From positions 2,356,001 to 2,420,000 of the forward strand of contig NZ_LR880474.1 in assembly GCF_904066215.1 (NCBI RefSeq): a stretch of 64,000 nucleotides of DNA, given 5' to 3'. Positions within the stretch are counted from its first letter, which is position 1; every line of letters starts with the position of its first letter. Position numbers and translations under genes: made by a program. This DNA comes from Microbacterium sp. Nx66. Its GTDB lineage: Bacteria > Actinomycetota > Actinomycetes > Actinomycetales > Microbacteriaceae. This document shows, in pieces, positions 8,878 through 15,885 of this stretch. A model generated the notes under the pieces. The model did no database searches. It was given only the letters and a program-made list of their open reading frames with translations, and was not told where the DNA came from.

Positions 8878-9767
8878 GGTGTCCTGTCTCCCACGGTTCC
8901 GGCGGCTCGCGCACGAGCTGCGGTGAAGAGCTCGGCCTGGCAGCCCGGCGAGCGCTGCACACGGCCGTCGGTGGTCATGCGCACCCATTCGACGCCCCAG
9001 CGGGTGGCCAGCTCCGGGCCGCCGTCGAAGAACAGCGCGGTGGCCACGGCATCTGCCCTCATCGCCTCCGGGGCCAGTGCCCACGTCGCCGCCCAGGTGC
9101 GGACGGGCTGTCCTGTCCGCGCATCGAGCACGTGGTGGAGGCCCTCGCCCCAGGCCCTTCGGTTGACGGCCGATGCGCACAACGCTCCGTCAGCGACCTC
9201 GACGACGCCGATCGCCTTCCGCGCATCGAACGGGTGCTCGAGCGCGATGCGCACGCCGGCACCCCGCACGCGGATGTCCCCACCGGCATCCACGACAACA
9301 TCACCGGGGATGTCGGCCAGCACCGCCATCACGCGGTCGACGAGACGTCCCTTGCCGAGGGCGCCCACGTCGAGGAGGGCGGGATCGTGCGCCTCGACCG
9401 TGTCCGCCGACCAGGTCAGCAGGGATGTCCAGGACGCGGGAGCGGGGCGGGGCTCCCCGGCCCGCAGCGAATACGCGGCGTCATAGCCCAGGGCCTCCAG
9501 GCTGTCGGCGACCAGGGGGTTCACGGCACCGGCCGTGGCGGCATCGAGATCGCGATAGGCGTCGAGCATCGGCCCCGCGTCCGGCGAGGACAGCGAGCCG
9601 CCCGACCGTCCGAGCCGGGCCACATCGGAGTCGTCGCGGAACCGGGACCAGGCGCGATCGAACCGCTCGATCTCCACTGTCACGGCCGCGCGGACGTCAT
9701 CCGTGAGCGGGGCGCCGGTCTCGATCTCCCACCCGGTGCCGATCGCCTCGAATCGCCACTCCCCCAT
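8874..9767 (-). CDS. apbE: FAD:protein FMN transferase (ApbE)
   Basis: 297 residues. ApbE proteins attach FMN covalently to Ser/Thr of extracytoplasmic flavoproteins, using FAD. Motifs in family order: DVGALGKGRLVDR (the GKG site), VVDAGGDIRVRG, HHVLDARTG and the metal/nucleotide segment ADAVATALFFDGG. No clear signal peptide or lipobox is present, so the site of action (membrane face) is uncertain. It lies between the FMN-binding lipoprotein gene (15 bp upstream) and the RnfD-FNR fusion gene (4-bp overlap), both likely flavinylation partners. Confidence 0.92.
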   Translation of the reverse strand: MGEWRFEAIGTGWEIETGAPLTDDVRAAVTVEIERFDRAWSRFRDDSDVARLGRSGGSLSSPDAGPMLDAYRDLDAATAGAVNPLVADSLEALGYDAAYSLRAGEPRPAPASWTSLLTWSADTVEAHDPALLDVGALGKGRLVDRVMAVLADIPGDVVVDAGGDIRVRGAGVRIALEHPFDARKAIGVVEVADGALCASAVNRRAWGEGLHHVLDARTGQPVRTWAATWALAPEAMRADAVATALFFDGGPELATRWGVEWVRMTTDGRVQRSPGCQAELFTAARARAAGTVGDRTP

Positions 9768-9782
9768 GAGGACGCCTCGCGC

Positions 9783-10259
9783 CTAGGCGGCGGCCTGCTC
9801 CTTGATGGAGGCCACGGCGTCGTTGAAGCCGCCGCTCGTGAGCGACGACCCGGCGACGCGGCTGACGTTCAGCTCGTCGATCGGCTTCCCCACGACCTCG
9901 TCGGCGATCCCGTCGATGAACTCGCCCTGGTACCGCTCGGTCTCCGGGGCCTTCGGGTCGCCCGACACCTCGACCTCCGTCACGACGCCGTCGGCGAGCG
10001 TGAGCGTGACGGTGATCTCCTCCACCGTCTCCGGGGTCTGGTACGAGCCGTCGGCGGTGTACGTGCCGTCGGTGTAGGTGCCGGAGGCGTCACCCCCGCT
10101 CGACGAGGACGAGGAGCTCGACCCCGCGGTCTCGTCGGTGCCGGTCGAGGTGTCTGCGGCGTCGCCGGTCGACGAGCATCCGGCGAGGACGAACAGCCCT
10201 GCGACCCCGAGGAGGGCAGTGCCGGTGCGGACAGAGGTGGGAACGGTCGTGCGGATCAT
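9783..10259 (-). CDS. FMN-binding domain lipoprotein (RnfG/NqrC-like)
   Basis: 158 residues. Lipoprotein signal with lipobox VLAGC (Cys28), then a Ser-rich linker (about 46-56) and one FMN_bind domain (about 60-155). The flavinylation site reads VAGSSLTSGGF (about 135-145). Compared with the usual SGATxTS, the acceptor position is Ser139 rather than Thr, with Thr141 close by. It is first in the operon with apbE and the RnfD-FNR fusion, and a good RBS (GGAGG) precedes the ATG. It is the probable external electron acceptor or carrier of this flavin chain. The final acceptor is unknown. Confidence 0.88.
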   Translation of the reverse strand: MIRTTVPTSVRTGTALLGVAGLFVLAGCSSTGDAADTSTGTDETAGSSSSSSSSGGDASGTYTDGTYTADGSYQTPETVEEITVTLTLADGVVTEVEVSGDPKAPETERYQGEFIDGIADEVVGKPIDELNVSRVAGSSLTSGGFNDAVASIKEQAAA

Positions 10260-10281
10260 GGGGTCCTCCGTGGTCGGCGTC

Positions 10282-10309
10282 GGTCGACTCTTCCGTCGAT
10301 GACTCGACC
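10282..10309. promoter_or_regulatory. Inverted repeat upstream of the flavin operon
   Basis: GGTCGA and TCGACC arms (10282-10287 and 10304-10309) lie 22-50 bp upstream of the FMN-binding lipoprotein ATG. The position suits an operator overlapping the promoter. The sequence alone does not identify a regulator. Confidence 0.35.
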
Positions 10310-10314
10310 GTAAG

Positions 10315-10336
10315 CAGCCCGGCTATGCACGGGCTG
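10315..10336. terminator. Hairpin downstream of prs
   Basis: Perfect 7-bp inverted repeat CAGCCCG / CGGGCTG with an 8-nt loop, 15 bp past the prs stop on the minus strand and ahead of the flavin operon. A weak but plausible terminator of glmU-prs. Confidence 0.5.
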
Positions 10337-10351
10337 TGCCGTCCCGATGCG

Positions 10352-11386
10352 TTACGCGTCCCCGCCGAACATGCTCGTGACGGAGCCGTCCTCGAAGACC
10401 TCGTGGATCGCGCGGGCCAGCAGCGGCGCGATCGGCAGCACGGTCAGCGTCTCCCAGCGGCGCGATTCCGAGAGCGGGATGGTGTCCGTGACGACGACCT
10501 CGTCGATGGCCGCGTCCTGCAGCCGCTCGGACGCCGGGTCGCTGAAGATCGCGTGGGTCGCGGCGACGATCACGCGGTGCGCGCCGTTCGCCTTGAGCGC
10601 CTGCGCCGCCTTGACGATCGTGCCGCCGGTGTCGATCATGTCGTCGACGAGGAGGCAGGTGCGCCCCTCGACGGTGCCGACGATCTCGTGCACCGAGACC
10701 TGGTTGGCGACCTTCGGGTCGCGGCGCTTGTGGATGATCGCGAGCGGCGCCCCGAGGCTGTCCGACCAGGTGTCGGCCACGCGGACGCGTCCCATGTCCG
10801 GGGACACCACCGTGAGGATCTCGCGGTCCTCCGGGGTGAGTGTGCGCTCGAAGTGGTCGAGGAGCACCGGCTTGGCGAAGAGGTGGTCGACGGGGCCGTC
10901 GAAGAAGCCCTGGATCTGGGCGGCGTGCAGGTCGACGCTCATGACGCGGTCGGCGCCGGCCGTCTTGAGCAGATCGGCGACGAGGCGGGCGCTGATGGGC
11001 TCGCGGCCGCGGCCCTTCTTGTCCTGACGCGAATACGGATAGTAGGGGGCGACGACGGTGATCCGCTTGGCCGAGGCGCGCTTGGCGGCGTCGATCATGA
11101 TGAGCGTCTCCATGAGCCACTCGTTGACCGGCTCGCCGAACGTCTGCACGAGGAAGAGGTCGCAGCCGCGGATCGAGACCTCGAAGCGGGCGTAGATCTC
11201 GCCGGAGGCGAAGGTGCGGTGCTCGACCGGAGCGATCTCGGTGCCGAGCGAGGCGGCGACGGCCGCGGTCAGCTCGGGATGCGATCGACCACCCGCGATG
11301 ACCAGACGCTTCTTCGTCTTGGCGACGAGGCCGGGGGCCACGCCGTTGTCGCGATCCAGGTCGACCGTCTTCTTCTTCCGGGCCAT
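10352..11386 (-). CDS. prs: Ribose-phosphate pyrophosphokinase
   Basis: 344 residues. Makes 5-phosphoribosyl 1-pyrophosphate from ribose 5-phosphate and ATP for purine, pyrimidine, His, Trp and NAD synthesis. The ATP/substrate loops SGEIYARFEVSIRG and YYPYSRQDKKGRGREPISA, the divalent-cation/ribose segment VMSVDLHAAQIQGFFD, and the PRPP loop CLLVDDMIDTGGT are all present. The start MARKKKTVDL (ATG ending at 11386) is chosen because GGCGGAG precedes it; the gene begins 7 bp after the glmU stop. glmU-prs is a conserved actinobacterial pair. Confidence 0.97.
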   Translation of the reverse strand: MARKKKTVDLDRDNGVAPGLVAKTKKRLVIAGGRSHPELTAAVAASLGTEIAPVEHRTFASGEIYARFEVSIRGCDLFLVQTFGEPVNEWLMETLIMIDAAKRASAKRITVVAPYYPYSRQDKKGRGREPISARLVADLLKTAGADRVMSVDLHAAQIQGFFDGPVDHLFAKPVLLDHFERTLTPEDREILTVVSPDMGRVRVADTWSDSLGAPLAIIHKRRDPKVANQVSVHEIVGTVEGRTCLLVDDMIDTGGTIVKAAQALKANGAHRVIVAATHAIFSDPASERLQDAAIDEVVVTDTIPLSESRRWETLTVLPIAPLLARAIHEVFEDGSVTSMFGGDA

Positions 11387-11393
11387 GCTCCGC

Positions 11394-12824
11394 CTATTCC
11401 GCCGAATTCTCCCGGGCCGCGGCATCCGCCGCGCCCGTCCCTGCTCTGTTCTTCTCGACCCACCCCTCGATGTTGCGCTGGGGGGCCACGCTCATGGCCA
11501 GAGCACCGGCCGGGACGTCCTTGCGGACGACGGCGCCGGCGCCGGTCTTCGCACCAGGACCAAGCCTAACGGGCGCGACCAGCACCGTGTGCGAGCCCGT
11601 GTGCACCTCGTCGCCGATCTCCGTGCGGTGCTTGTTGACGTCGTCGTAGTTGGCGGTGATGGTGCTCGCCCCGAGGTTCACCCCGCGGCCGATGGTCGCA
11701 TCACCGACGTACGACAGGTGCGGGACCTTGCTGCCCTCGCCGATCTCGGCGTTCTTCGTCTCGACGTAGGCGCCGATCTTGCCCTTCGGGCCGAGCACGG
11801 TACCGGCGCGGAGGTACGAGAACGGGCCGACGGTCGCCTCGGCACCGATCACGGCCAGGGTCGCGTCGGTGCGGCGGACGACCGCGTCCTCCCCCACCTC
11901 GCAGTCGACGAGCGTGGTGTCCGGGCCGATCGTCGCTCCCGCGGCGATCGTCGTCGCGCGCAGGATCTGCGTGTTCGGGAGCACGGTGACGTCCGGGGCG
12001 AGCGTGGCGTCGTCGTCGATCCAGGTCGTGGCCGGGTCGACGATCGTGACGCCCTCGAGCTGCCAGCGGCGCACGATGCGGGCGTTCAGGCGCCGGCCGA
12101 CCTCGGCGAGCTGGGCGCGGTCGTTGACCCCGAACGTGACCTCGACGTCCGAGACGATCGAGGCGGCGACCCGGTCGCCGTCCCGGCGCACGAGGCCGGG
12201 CACATCCGTGAGGTACATCTCGCCCTGCGCGTTGTCGACACCGAGGCGGGGCAGGTAGCTGCGCAGCGTGGCGGCACGGAAGACGTACATTCCTGCGTTG
12301 ATCTCGCTGACGGCGGCCTCCTCCTCCGTCGCGTCCTTCTGCTCGACGATGCGGTCGACCGTGCCGTCGGCGTCGCGGATGACCCGCCCGTAGCCGGTGG
12401 GGTCATCGACGAGGGCGGTCATGAGGGTCGCCGGCGCTCCGGAGGCGCGGTGCTCGGCGAGGAACGTCGACAGCGTCTCGGCATCGGCCAGCGGGCAGTC
12501 GCCGGAGAGCACGAGCACGTCGCCGTCGAAGTCGGCGGGAAGGGCATCCACCGCCACCTGGACCGCGCGCCCCGTGCCGGGAACCTCGTCCTGATCGACG
12601 AAGACCGCATCCGGGTAGTCCTCATGCAGCGCGGAGACGACCTGATCGCGCTCGTGCCGCACGACCACCTCGATGTGCGCCGGGTGCAGGCGGGTCGCGG
12701 TCGTCAGCACGTGTCCGACGAGCGGACGCCCGCCGATCCGGTGCAGCACCTTCGGCAGGCGCGACTTCATGCGCGTGCCTTGGCCTGCGGCGAGGACGAC
12801 GACGGCGAGGTTGTTCTCAGTCAT
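11394..12824 (-). CDS. glmU: Bifunctional UDP-GlcNAc pyrophosphorylase / GlcN-1-P acetyltransferase
   Basis: 476 residues. Acetylates glucosamine 1-phosphate and transfers UMP to give UDP-GlcNAc, the peptidoglycan precursor. The N-terminal uridyltransferase starts LAAGQGTRMKSRLPKVLH, with GDCPL and EINAGMYVF following. The C-terminal left-handed beta-helix contains GPFSYLRAGTVLG, AYVETKNA and the acetyl-CoA region LGASTITANYDD. The start MTENNLAVVV is forced because a tRNA gene occupies the bases upstream: only one base separates the mature tRNA end from the ATG. The only Shine-Dalgarno-like sequence (GGCGGAG) is the tRNA acceptor strand. Confidence 0.97.
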   Translation of the reverse strand: MTENNLAVVVLAAGQGTRMKSRLPKVLHRIGGRPLVGHVLTTATRLHPAHIEVVVRHERDQVVSALHEDYPDAVFVDQDEVPGTGRAVQVAVDALPADFDGDVLVLSGDCPLADAETLSTFLAEHRASGAPATLMTALVDDPTGYGRVIRDADGTVDRIVEQKDATEEEAAVSEINAGMYVFRAATLRSYLPRLGVDNAQGEMYLTDVPGLVRRDGDRVAASIVSDVEVTFGVNDRAQLAEVGRRLNARIVRRWQLEGVTIVDPATTWIDDDATLAPDVTVLPNTQILRATTIAAGATIGPDTTLVDCEVGEDAVVRRTDATLAVIGAEATVGPFSYLRAGTVLGPKGKIGAYVETKNAEIGEGSKVPHLSYVGDATIGRGVNLGASTITANYDDVNKHRTEIGDEVHTGSHTVLVAPVRLGPGAKTGAGAVVRKDVPAGALAMSVAPQRNIEGWVEKNRAGTGAADAAARENSAE

Positions 12825-12825
12825 G

Positions 12826-12897
12826 CTCCGCCGCCAGGACTCGAACCTAGACCTCACAGCTCCAAAGGCTGTCGTGCTGCCATTACACCACGGCGGA
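12826..12897 (-). tRNA. trnQ: tRNA-Gln (anticodon UUG)
   Basis: On the minus strand, acceptor arms TCCGCCG / CGGCGGA with discriminator G enclose a complete cloverleaf. The anticodon stem ACAGC/GCTGT closes the loop CTTTGGA (anticodon TTG, reading CAA). The T arm is CTAGG-TTCGAAT-CCTGG. CCA is not encoded. The glmU ATG begins one base after the discriminator. A tRNA-Gln near glmU is, to my knowledge, also seen in mycobacteria. Confidence 0.95.
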
Positions 12898-13020
12898 CCG
12901 CGGCACCCCCGGGGCACCGCCCGATAAGTCTGCCACGTCCCGGTGTCCGTTCCTGTGTGTGCGACCCGCGTCGCACCGGCCCGTCATCCGCCCGAAACAC
13001 CGCTCTGCGATGCTGGGGCG

Positions 13021-13530
13021 ATGACCATCGTGATCGAGCGCGTCACCGTCGCCACCCCCGAGATCGCGGCCTTCATCGCCGCTCACCATGCGGAGATGGA
13101 GGGCACCGCTCCGCCGGAGAGCCAGCATGCGCTTCCGCTCGACCGGCTCCTCACTCCTCGCGTCCGGTTTTTCACGGGGATCGTCGACGGACGGATCGCC
13201 GCGACCGGTGCGCTGGCCGTGGTGGCCGACGGACACGAGGAGCTGAAGTCGATGCGCACCGACCCGGCGTTCCGCGGGCGCGGGTTCGGGCGCACGATGC
13301 TCGGCCACCTCCTCGACGACGCGGCCGCGCGAGGCATCGGTCGCCTCTCGCTGGAGACCGGCAAGGACCCCTTCTTCGCTCCCGCCCTGGCCATGTACAC
13401 CGCCGCCGGGTTTCGGGAGGGCGCGCCGTTCGGCTCGTACCTGCCCGACCCGCACAGCGCGTTCCTCACGATGCTGCTCCCCGCGCCCTCCGCAGCCACG
13501 ACTCCGCCGCACGCGATAATGAACGGATGA
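13021..13530 (+). CDS. GNAT-family N-acetyltransferase
   Basis: 169 residues. Acetyl-CoA binding motif A is visible as SMRTDPAFRGRGFGRTMLGHLLDDA (split: RGRGFG is the pyrophosphate loop), and the later motif B region is LAMYTAAGFREGAPFGSYL. The ATG at 13021 is preferred to an earlier in-frame start because family members begin at this beta-strand and TGGGG lies just upstream. It overlaps the MarR gene by ATGA, so the regulator probably controls this enzyme. The substrate cannot be told. Confidence 0.85.
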   Translation: MTIVIERVTVATPEIAAFIAAHHAEMEGTAPPESQHALPLDRLLTPRVRFFTGIVDGRIAATGALAVVADGHEELKSMRTDPAFRGRGFGRTMLGHLLDDAAARGIGRLSLETGKDPFFAPALAMYTAAGFREGAPFGSYLPDPHSAFLTMLLPAPSAATTPPHAIMNG

Positions 13531-14021
13531 GCGAGGCGGATGAGGTCGATCGGATCGTCGGTGCGTGGAACACGCAGCGCCCCGACCTCGACTTCTCCCC
13601 GCTCGAGGTGCTGTCCCGCATGGATCGCCTCTCGCGGCACCTCGACCGTGCACGCCGCGAGGTGTTCCGTCGGAGCGACCTGGAGCCGTGGGAGTGGGAT
13701 GTGCTGTCGGCGCTGCGCCGGGCGGGTTCCCCGTTCCAGCTCTCGCCCAAGCAGCTCCTGCAGCAGACCCTCGTGTCGAGCGGAACCATGACCAACCGCA
13801 TCGACCGCCTCGTCGGCCGCCGCTTCGTGCGCCGCGAGGCCGACCCGGCGGATGGCCGCAGCGTGCTCGTGACCCTGACTGACGACGGCCGGGTCCGCGT
13901 GGACGCCGCGATCACCCGGCTCGTGGACGCCGAGGCCGACCTCCTGCGCGCCCTCTCCCGCGCCGACCGTGACCGGCTGGCCGCCCTGCTGCGGAAACTG
14001 AGCCTCAGCTTCGACACCTGA
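13527..14021 (+). CDS. MarR-family transcriptional regulator
   Basis: 164 residues. Winged helix-turn-helix with LEPWEWDVLSALRRAG, the recognition region SSGTMTNRIDRLV and the wing RREADPADGRSVLVTLT, which is the MarR DxRxxxxxLT signature. Long helices at both ends build the dimer. It is translationally coupled to the GNAT gene by an ATGA overlap. It likely senses a small phenolic or other ligand, unknown here. Confidence 0.93.
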   Translation: MSEADEVDRIVGAWNTQRPDLDFSPLEVLSRMDRLSRHLDRARREVFRRSDLEPWEWDVLSALRRAGSPFQLSPKQLLQQTLVSSGTMTNRIDRLVGRRFVRREADPADGRSVLVTLTDDGRVRVDAAITRLVDAEADLLRALSRADRDRLAALLRKLSLSFDT

Positions 14022-14257
14022 CCCGATCCTGGAGTGGTTCGGTTCGGCCTGTTCCGTCCGTTCCGTCCGACCCGTCCGGTCTGTTCCGCCTGCACGATCC
14101 GTGCACGGCTGCCCGGGAGAAGTGGTCACCTGGTCGTGCATCCGGACCCGGGTCGTGCAGACGTCGCAGGACCGATCCGACACGGGTCGTGCATCCGGAC
14201 CCGGGTCGTGCAGACGTCGCAGGACACGACCCGGCACGGATCGTGCGAACGGGTAGG
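14022..14257. repeat. Intergenic repeat cluster with two identical 40-bp copies
   Basis: No gene is seen between the convergent MarR and Rrf2 genes. A 40-bp segment beginning GGTCGTGCATCCGGACCCGG and ending GACGTCGCAGGA occurs identically at 14132-14171 and 14185-14224, a 53-bp period. Each copy contains two GGTCGTGCA words. TGCACGATCC (14091) and GGATCGTGCG (14237) flank them. The family is shared with 7.0 and 15.6 kb. It may act as a terminator or RNA structure between convergent genes. Confidence 0.8.
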
Positions 14258-14728
14258 TCAGGGACCGAGGAGGAGGCGCCGGTTCTTGGCCGGGACGGTG
14301 TCCGGGAGCGTGGCGACGACCTCGGCGATCGACACTGCCTTCAGCGAAGCCCGCCAGGCGTCGTGGGCGCGGCGCATCACGACGGCGAGTCCGCACGGCG
14401 CGGTGCAGTCCTCCGGGCGGGCGGCGCCCCTCCCCTGCTGACGGAGTTCGCGGCAGATGTAGGGGTCGGCGGCGCCGTCCACCGCGGAGACGAGATCGAG
14501 GATGCTGATGCTCTCGGGCTCCCTGGCCAGACGGAAACCACCGCGGGGTCCCGTGCTGCCTGTGAGGATTCCGGCGCGGACGAGCTTGGCGAGCTGCTTC
14601 GACAGATACGGCCCCGGCACCCCGAAATGCTCGGCGAGCTGCGCTCCGGACACCGTCGACCCCGCGGGGAGCTGAGCGATCACCGCGACGGTGTGCAGCA
14701 CCCACTCGGAGGTCTCGGGGAGTTTCAC
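14258..14728 (-). CDS. Rrf2-family regulator, RsrR/NsrR-like
   Basis: 156 residues with a GTG start (VKLPETSEWVLHTV). The winged HTH is in the first 80 residues (STVSGAQLAEHFGVPGPYLSKQL). Three cysteines, C92, C108 and C112, are in the usual Fe-S cluster region, and E8 and H12 are also present. From memory, the Streptomyces RsrR [2Fe-2S] cluster uses Cys together with Glu and His of that N-terminal region, and RsrR is divergent from an NmrA-like gene, as here. It probably senses redox state and controls 14792-15541 and itself through the palindrome at 14753. Confidence 0.87.
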   Translation of the reverse strand: MKLPETSEWVLHTVAVIAQLPAGSTVSGAQLAEHFGVPGPYLSKQLAKLVRAGILTGSTGPRGGFRLAREPESISILDLVSAVDGAADPYICRELRQQGRGAARPEDCTAPCGLAVVMRRAHDAWRASLKAVSIAEVVATLPDTVPAKNRRLLLGP

Positions 14729-14752
14729 TTGCCCATCGTATCGGGACCGCCC

Positions 14753-14770
14753 TATTGTGGACACACAATA
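14753..14770. promoter_or_regulatory. Palindromic operator between Rrf2 and NmrA-like genes
   Basis: Perfect 7-bp inverted repeat TATTGTG-GACA-CACAATA in the 63-bp divergent gap. CAATAT inside it can serve as a -10 for the NmrA-like gene, so a bound dimer would block transcription. It is AT-rich against a 70% GC background, which supports a selected site. The predicted ligand protein is the adjacent Rrf2 regulator. Confidence 0.7.
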
Positions 14771-14791
14771 TCCATGATTGAAGGAGCGGGC

Positions 14792-15541
14792 ATGCGCATC
14801 GCGGTCGCAGGAGGAACGGGACGGATCGGGCGACTGGTCGTCGAAGAGGCCTGGCGTCGGAGGCACGATCCGCTGTCACTCAGCCGCAGCGAGGGCGTCG
14901 ATCTGACCACGGGCGAAGGCCTCGCCGCTTTGCTACGCGGGGTGGATGCGGTCGTCGATGCGACGAATCCCCCGGTGTCCGACGTCGCCGAGGCCGAGCG
15001 GGTGTTCACCACGCTCAGCCGCACGCTGCTCACCGCCGAGGACGAAGCCGGGGTCGGCCACCACGTGGCCCTCTCGATCGCGGCGCTCGATCGCGTGCGC
15101 GGCAATCCGCATTATGCGGGTAAGCGCGCCCAGGAGCGTGAGGTCACGCGCGGCGCCGTGCCGTTCACCATCGTGCGGGCGACGCAGTTCCACGACTTCC
15201 CCGCGATGATCGCCGAGTGGAGCATCGAGGACGGCGAAGGCATCGTGCCCCCTCTGCTGCTGCAGCCCATCGCGCCCGCAGACGTGGCCGTCGCCCTCGT
15301 CGACGCCGCGGAGTCGCCGGCGCTCGGCGGCTCGTTCGACATCGCCGGACCCCGCACGGAGGACGCCGTCGACATGGCGCGCCGCACCCTCGCCGCGTGG
15401 GGGCGTGAGCTTCCGCTGCGCGCCGCGTGGAAGGGTGCCGCGCTCGGCGTCGAGTTCGCGGGTGAGGTGCTGCTTCCCGGCGACGACGCGCGGACGGCGC
15501 CGACGACCTTCGACGACTGGCTGTCCACCGAAACCCGCTGA
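14792..15541 (+). CDS. NmrA-like NAD(P)-binding protein (atypical SDR)
   Basis: 249 residues. An N-terminal Rossmann fold (MRIAVAGGTGRIGRLVV) with a shortened atypical SDR body follows; TIVRATQFHDF is the segment found in NmrA/SDR_a5-type proteins. The usual YxxxK pair is not clear apart from HYAGKRAQE (Y and K four apart). It could be an NAD(P)-sensing protein or a reductase. The start at 14792 is chosen over ATG 14774 because GAAGGAG ends 5 bp before it. It is divergent from the Rrf2 regulator and shares the palindromic operator. Confidence 0.8.
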   Translation: MRIAVAGGTGRIGRLVVEEAWRRRHDPLSLSRSEGVDLTTGEGLAALLRGVDAVVDATNPPVSDVAEAERVFTTLSRTLLTAEDEAGVGHHVALSIAALDRVRGNPHYAGKRAQEREVTRGAVPFTIVRATQFHDFPAMIAEWSIEDGEGIVPPLLLQPIAPADVAVALVDAAESPALGGSFDIAGPRTEDAVDMARRTLAAWGRELPLRAAWKGAALGVEFAGEVLLPGDDARTAPTTFDDWLSTETR

Positions 15542-15885
15542 CACCCCGACCGGTTCCGGGGCTCCGTCTCCGGTCCCCTCGCTCCGGATGCACGACCAGG
15601 GTCCGATCGTGGGACGAAAACCCCGGAACGGTCGTGCAGGCGCGACCGGATCGTGCGGCCGAGGCGGACAGCGACCCTGTCTCCGGTCGGGCCCCCACCA
15701 CTCCGGATGCACGACCAGGGTCCGGACGTGGGACGAGATCCCCGAAACGGTCGTGCAGGCGCAACCGGATCGTGCAACCGAGGCGGGATGAGTGGCGGCC
15801 GCGGCCCACGGACTCTGCCCGGCCGGTCGCCTAGGCTGGAAGCACCCGGTCGCGGCCGCGCGACCCCTGCTCCGAAGGCCGAGAC
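15542..15885. repeat. Gene-free 344-bp gap with a tandem 87-bp repeat
   Basis: No gene is seen. Two 87-bp copies lie at 15582-15668 and 15701-15787, 119 bp apart and about 87% identical by eye. Each contains TGCACGACC and GGTCGTGCA as a 9-bp inverted repeat (in copy 1, 15589-15597 and 15630-15638), followed by CCGGATCGTGC. The differences between copies mostly lie outside the inverted arms. This is the best-organised example of the repeat family also present at 7.0 and 14.1 kb. The last 98 bp hold the promoter region of the RluA-type gene. Confidence 0.8.

Noticed and set aside
8878..9180. Upstream extension of the RnfD-FNR frame
   Set aside because: Overlaps apbE and lacks hydrophobic character; ATG at 8877 forms a normal ATGA overlap.
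7063..9486. Long plus-strand frame across the flavin operon
   Set aside because: Starts in the repeat cluster and reads antisense to RnfD-FNR and ApbE; no recognisable motif.
12943..13020. Upstream in-frame start for the GNAT gene
   Set aside because: The added 26 residues are not conserved in style and have no RBS; ATG 13021 matches the fold start.
14132..14224. Two 40-bp copies as a short CRISPR array
   Set aside because: Only two copies with a 13-bp gap, no cas genes, and the internal word is shared with other intergenic gaps.
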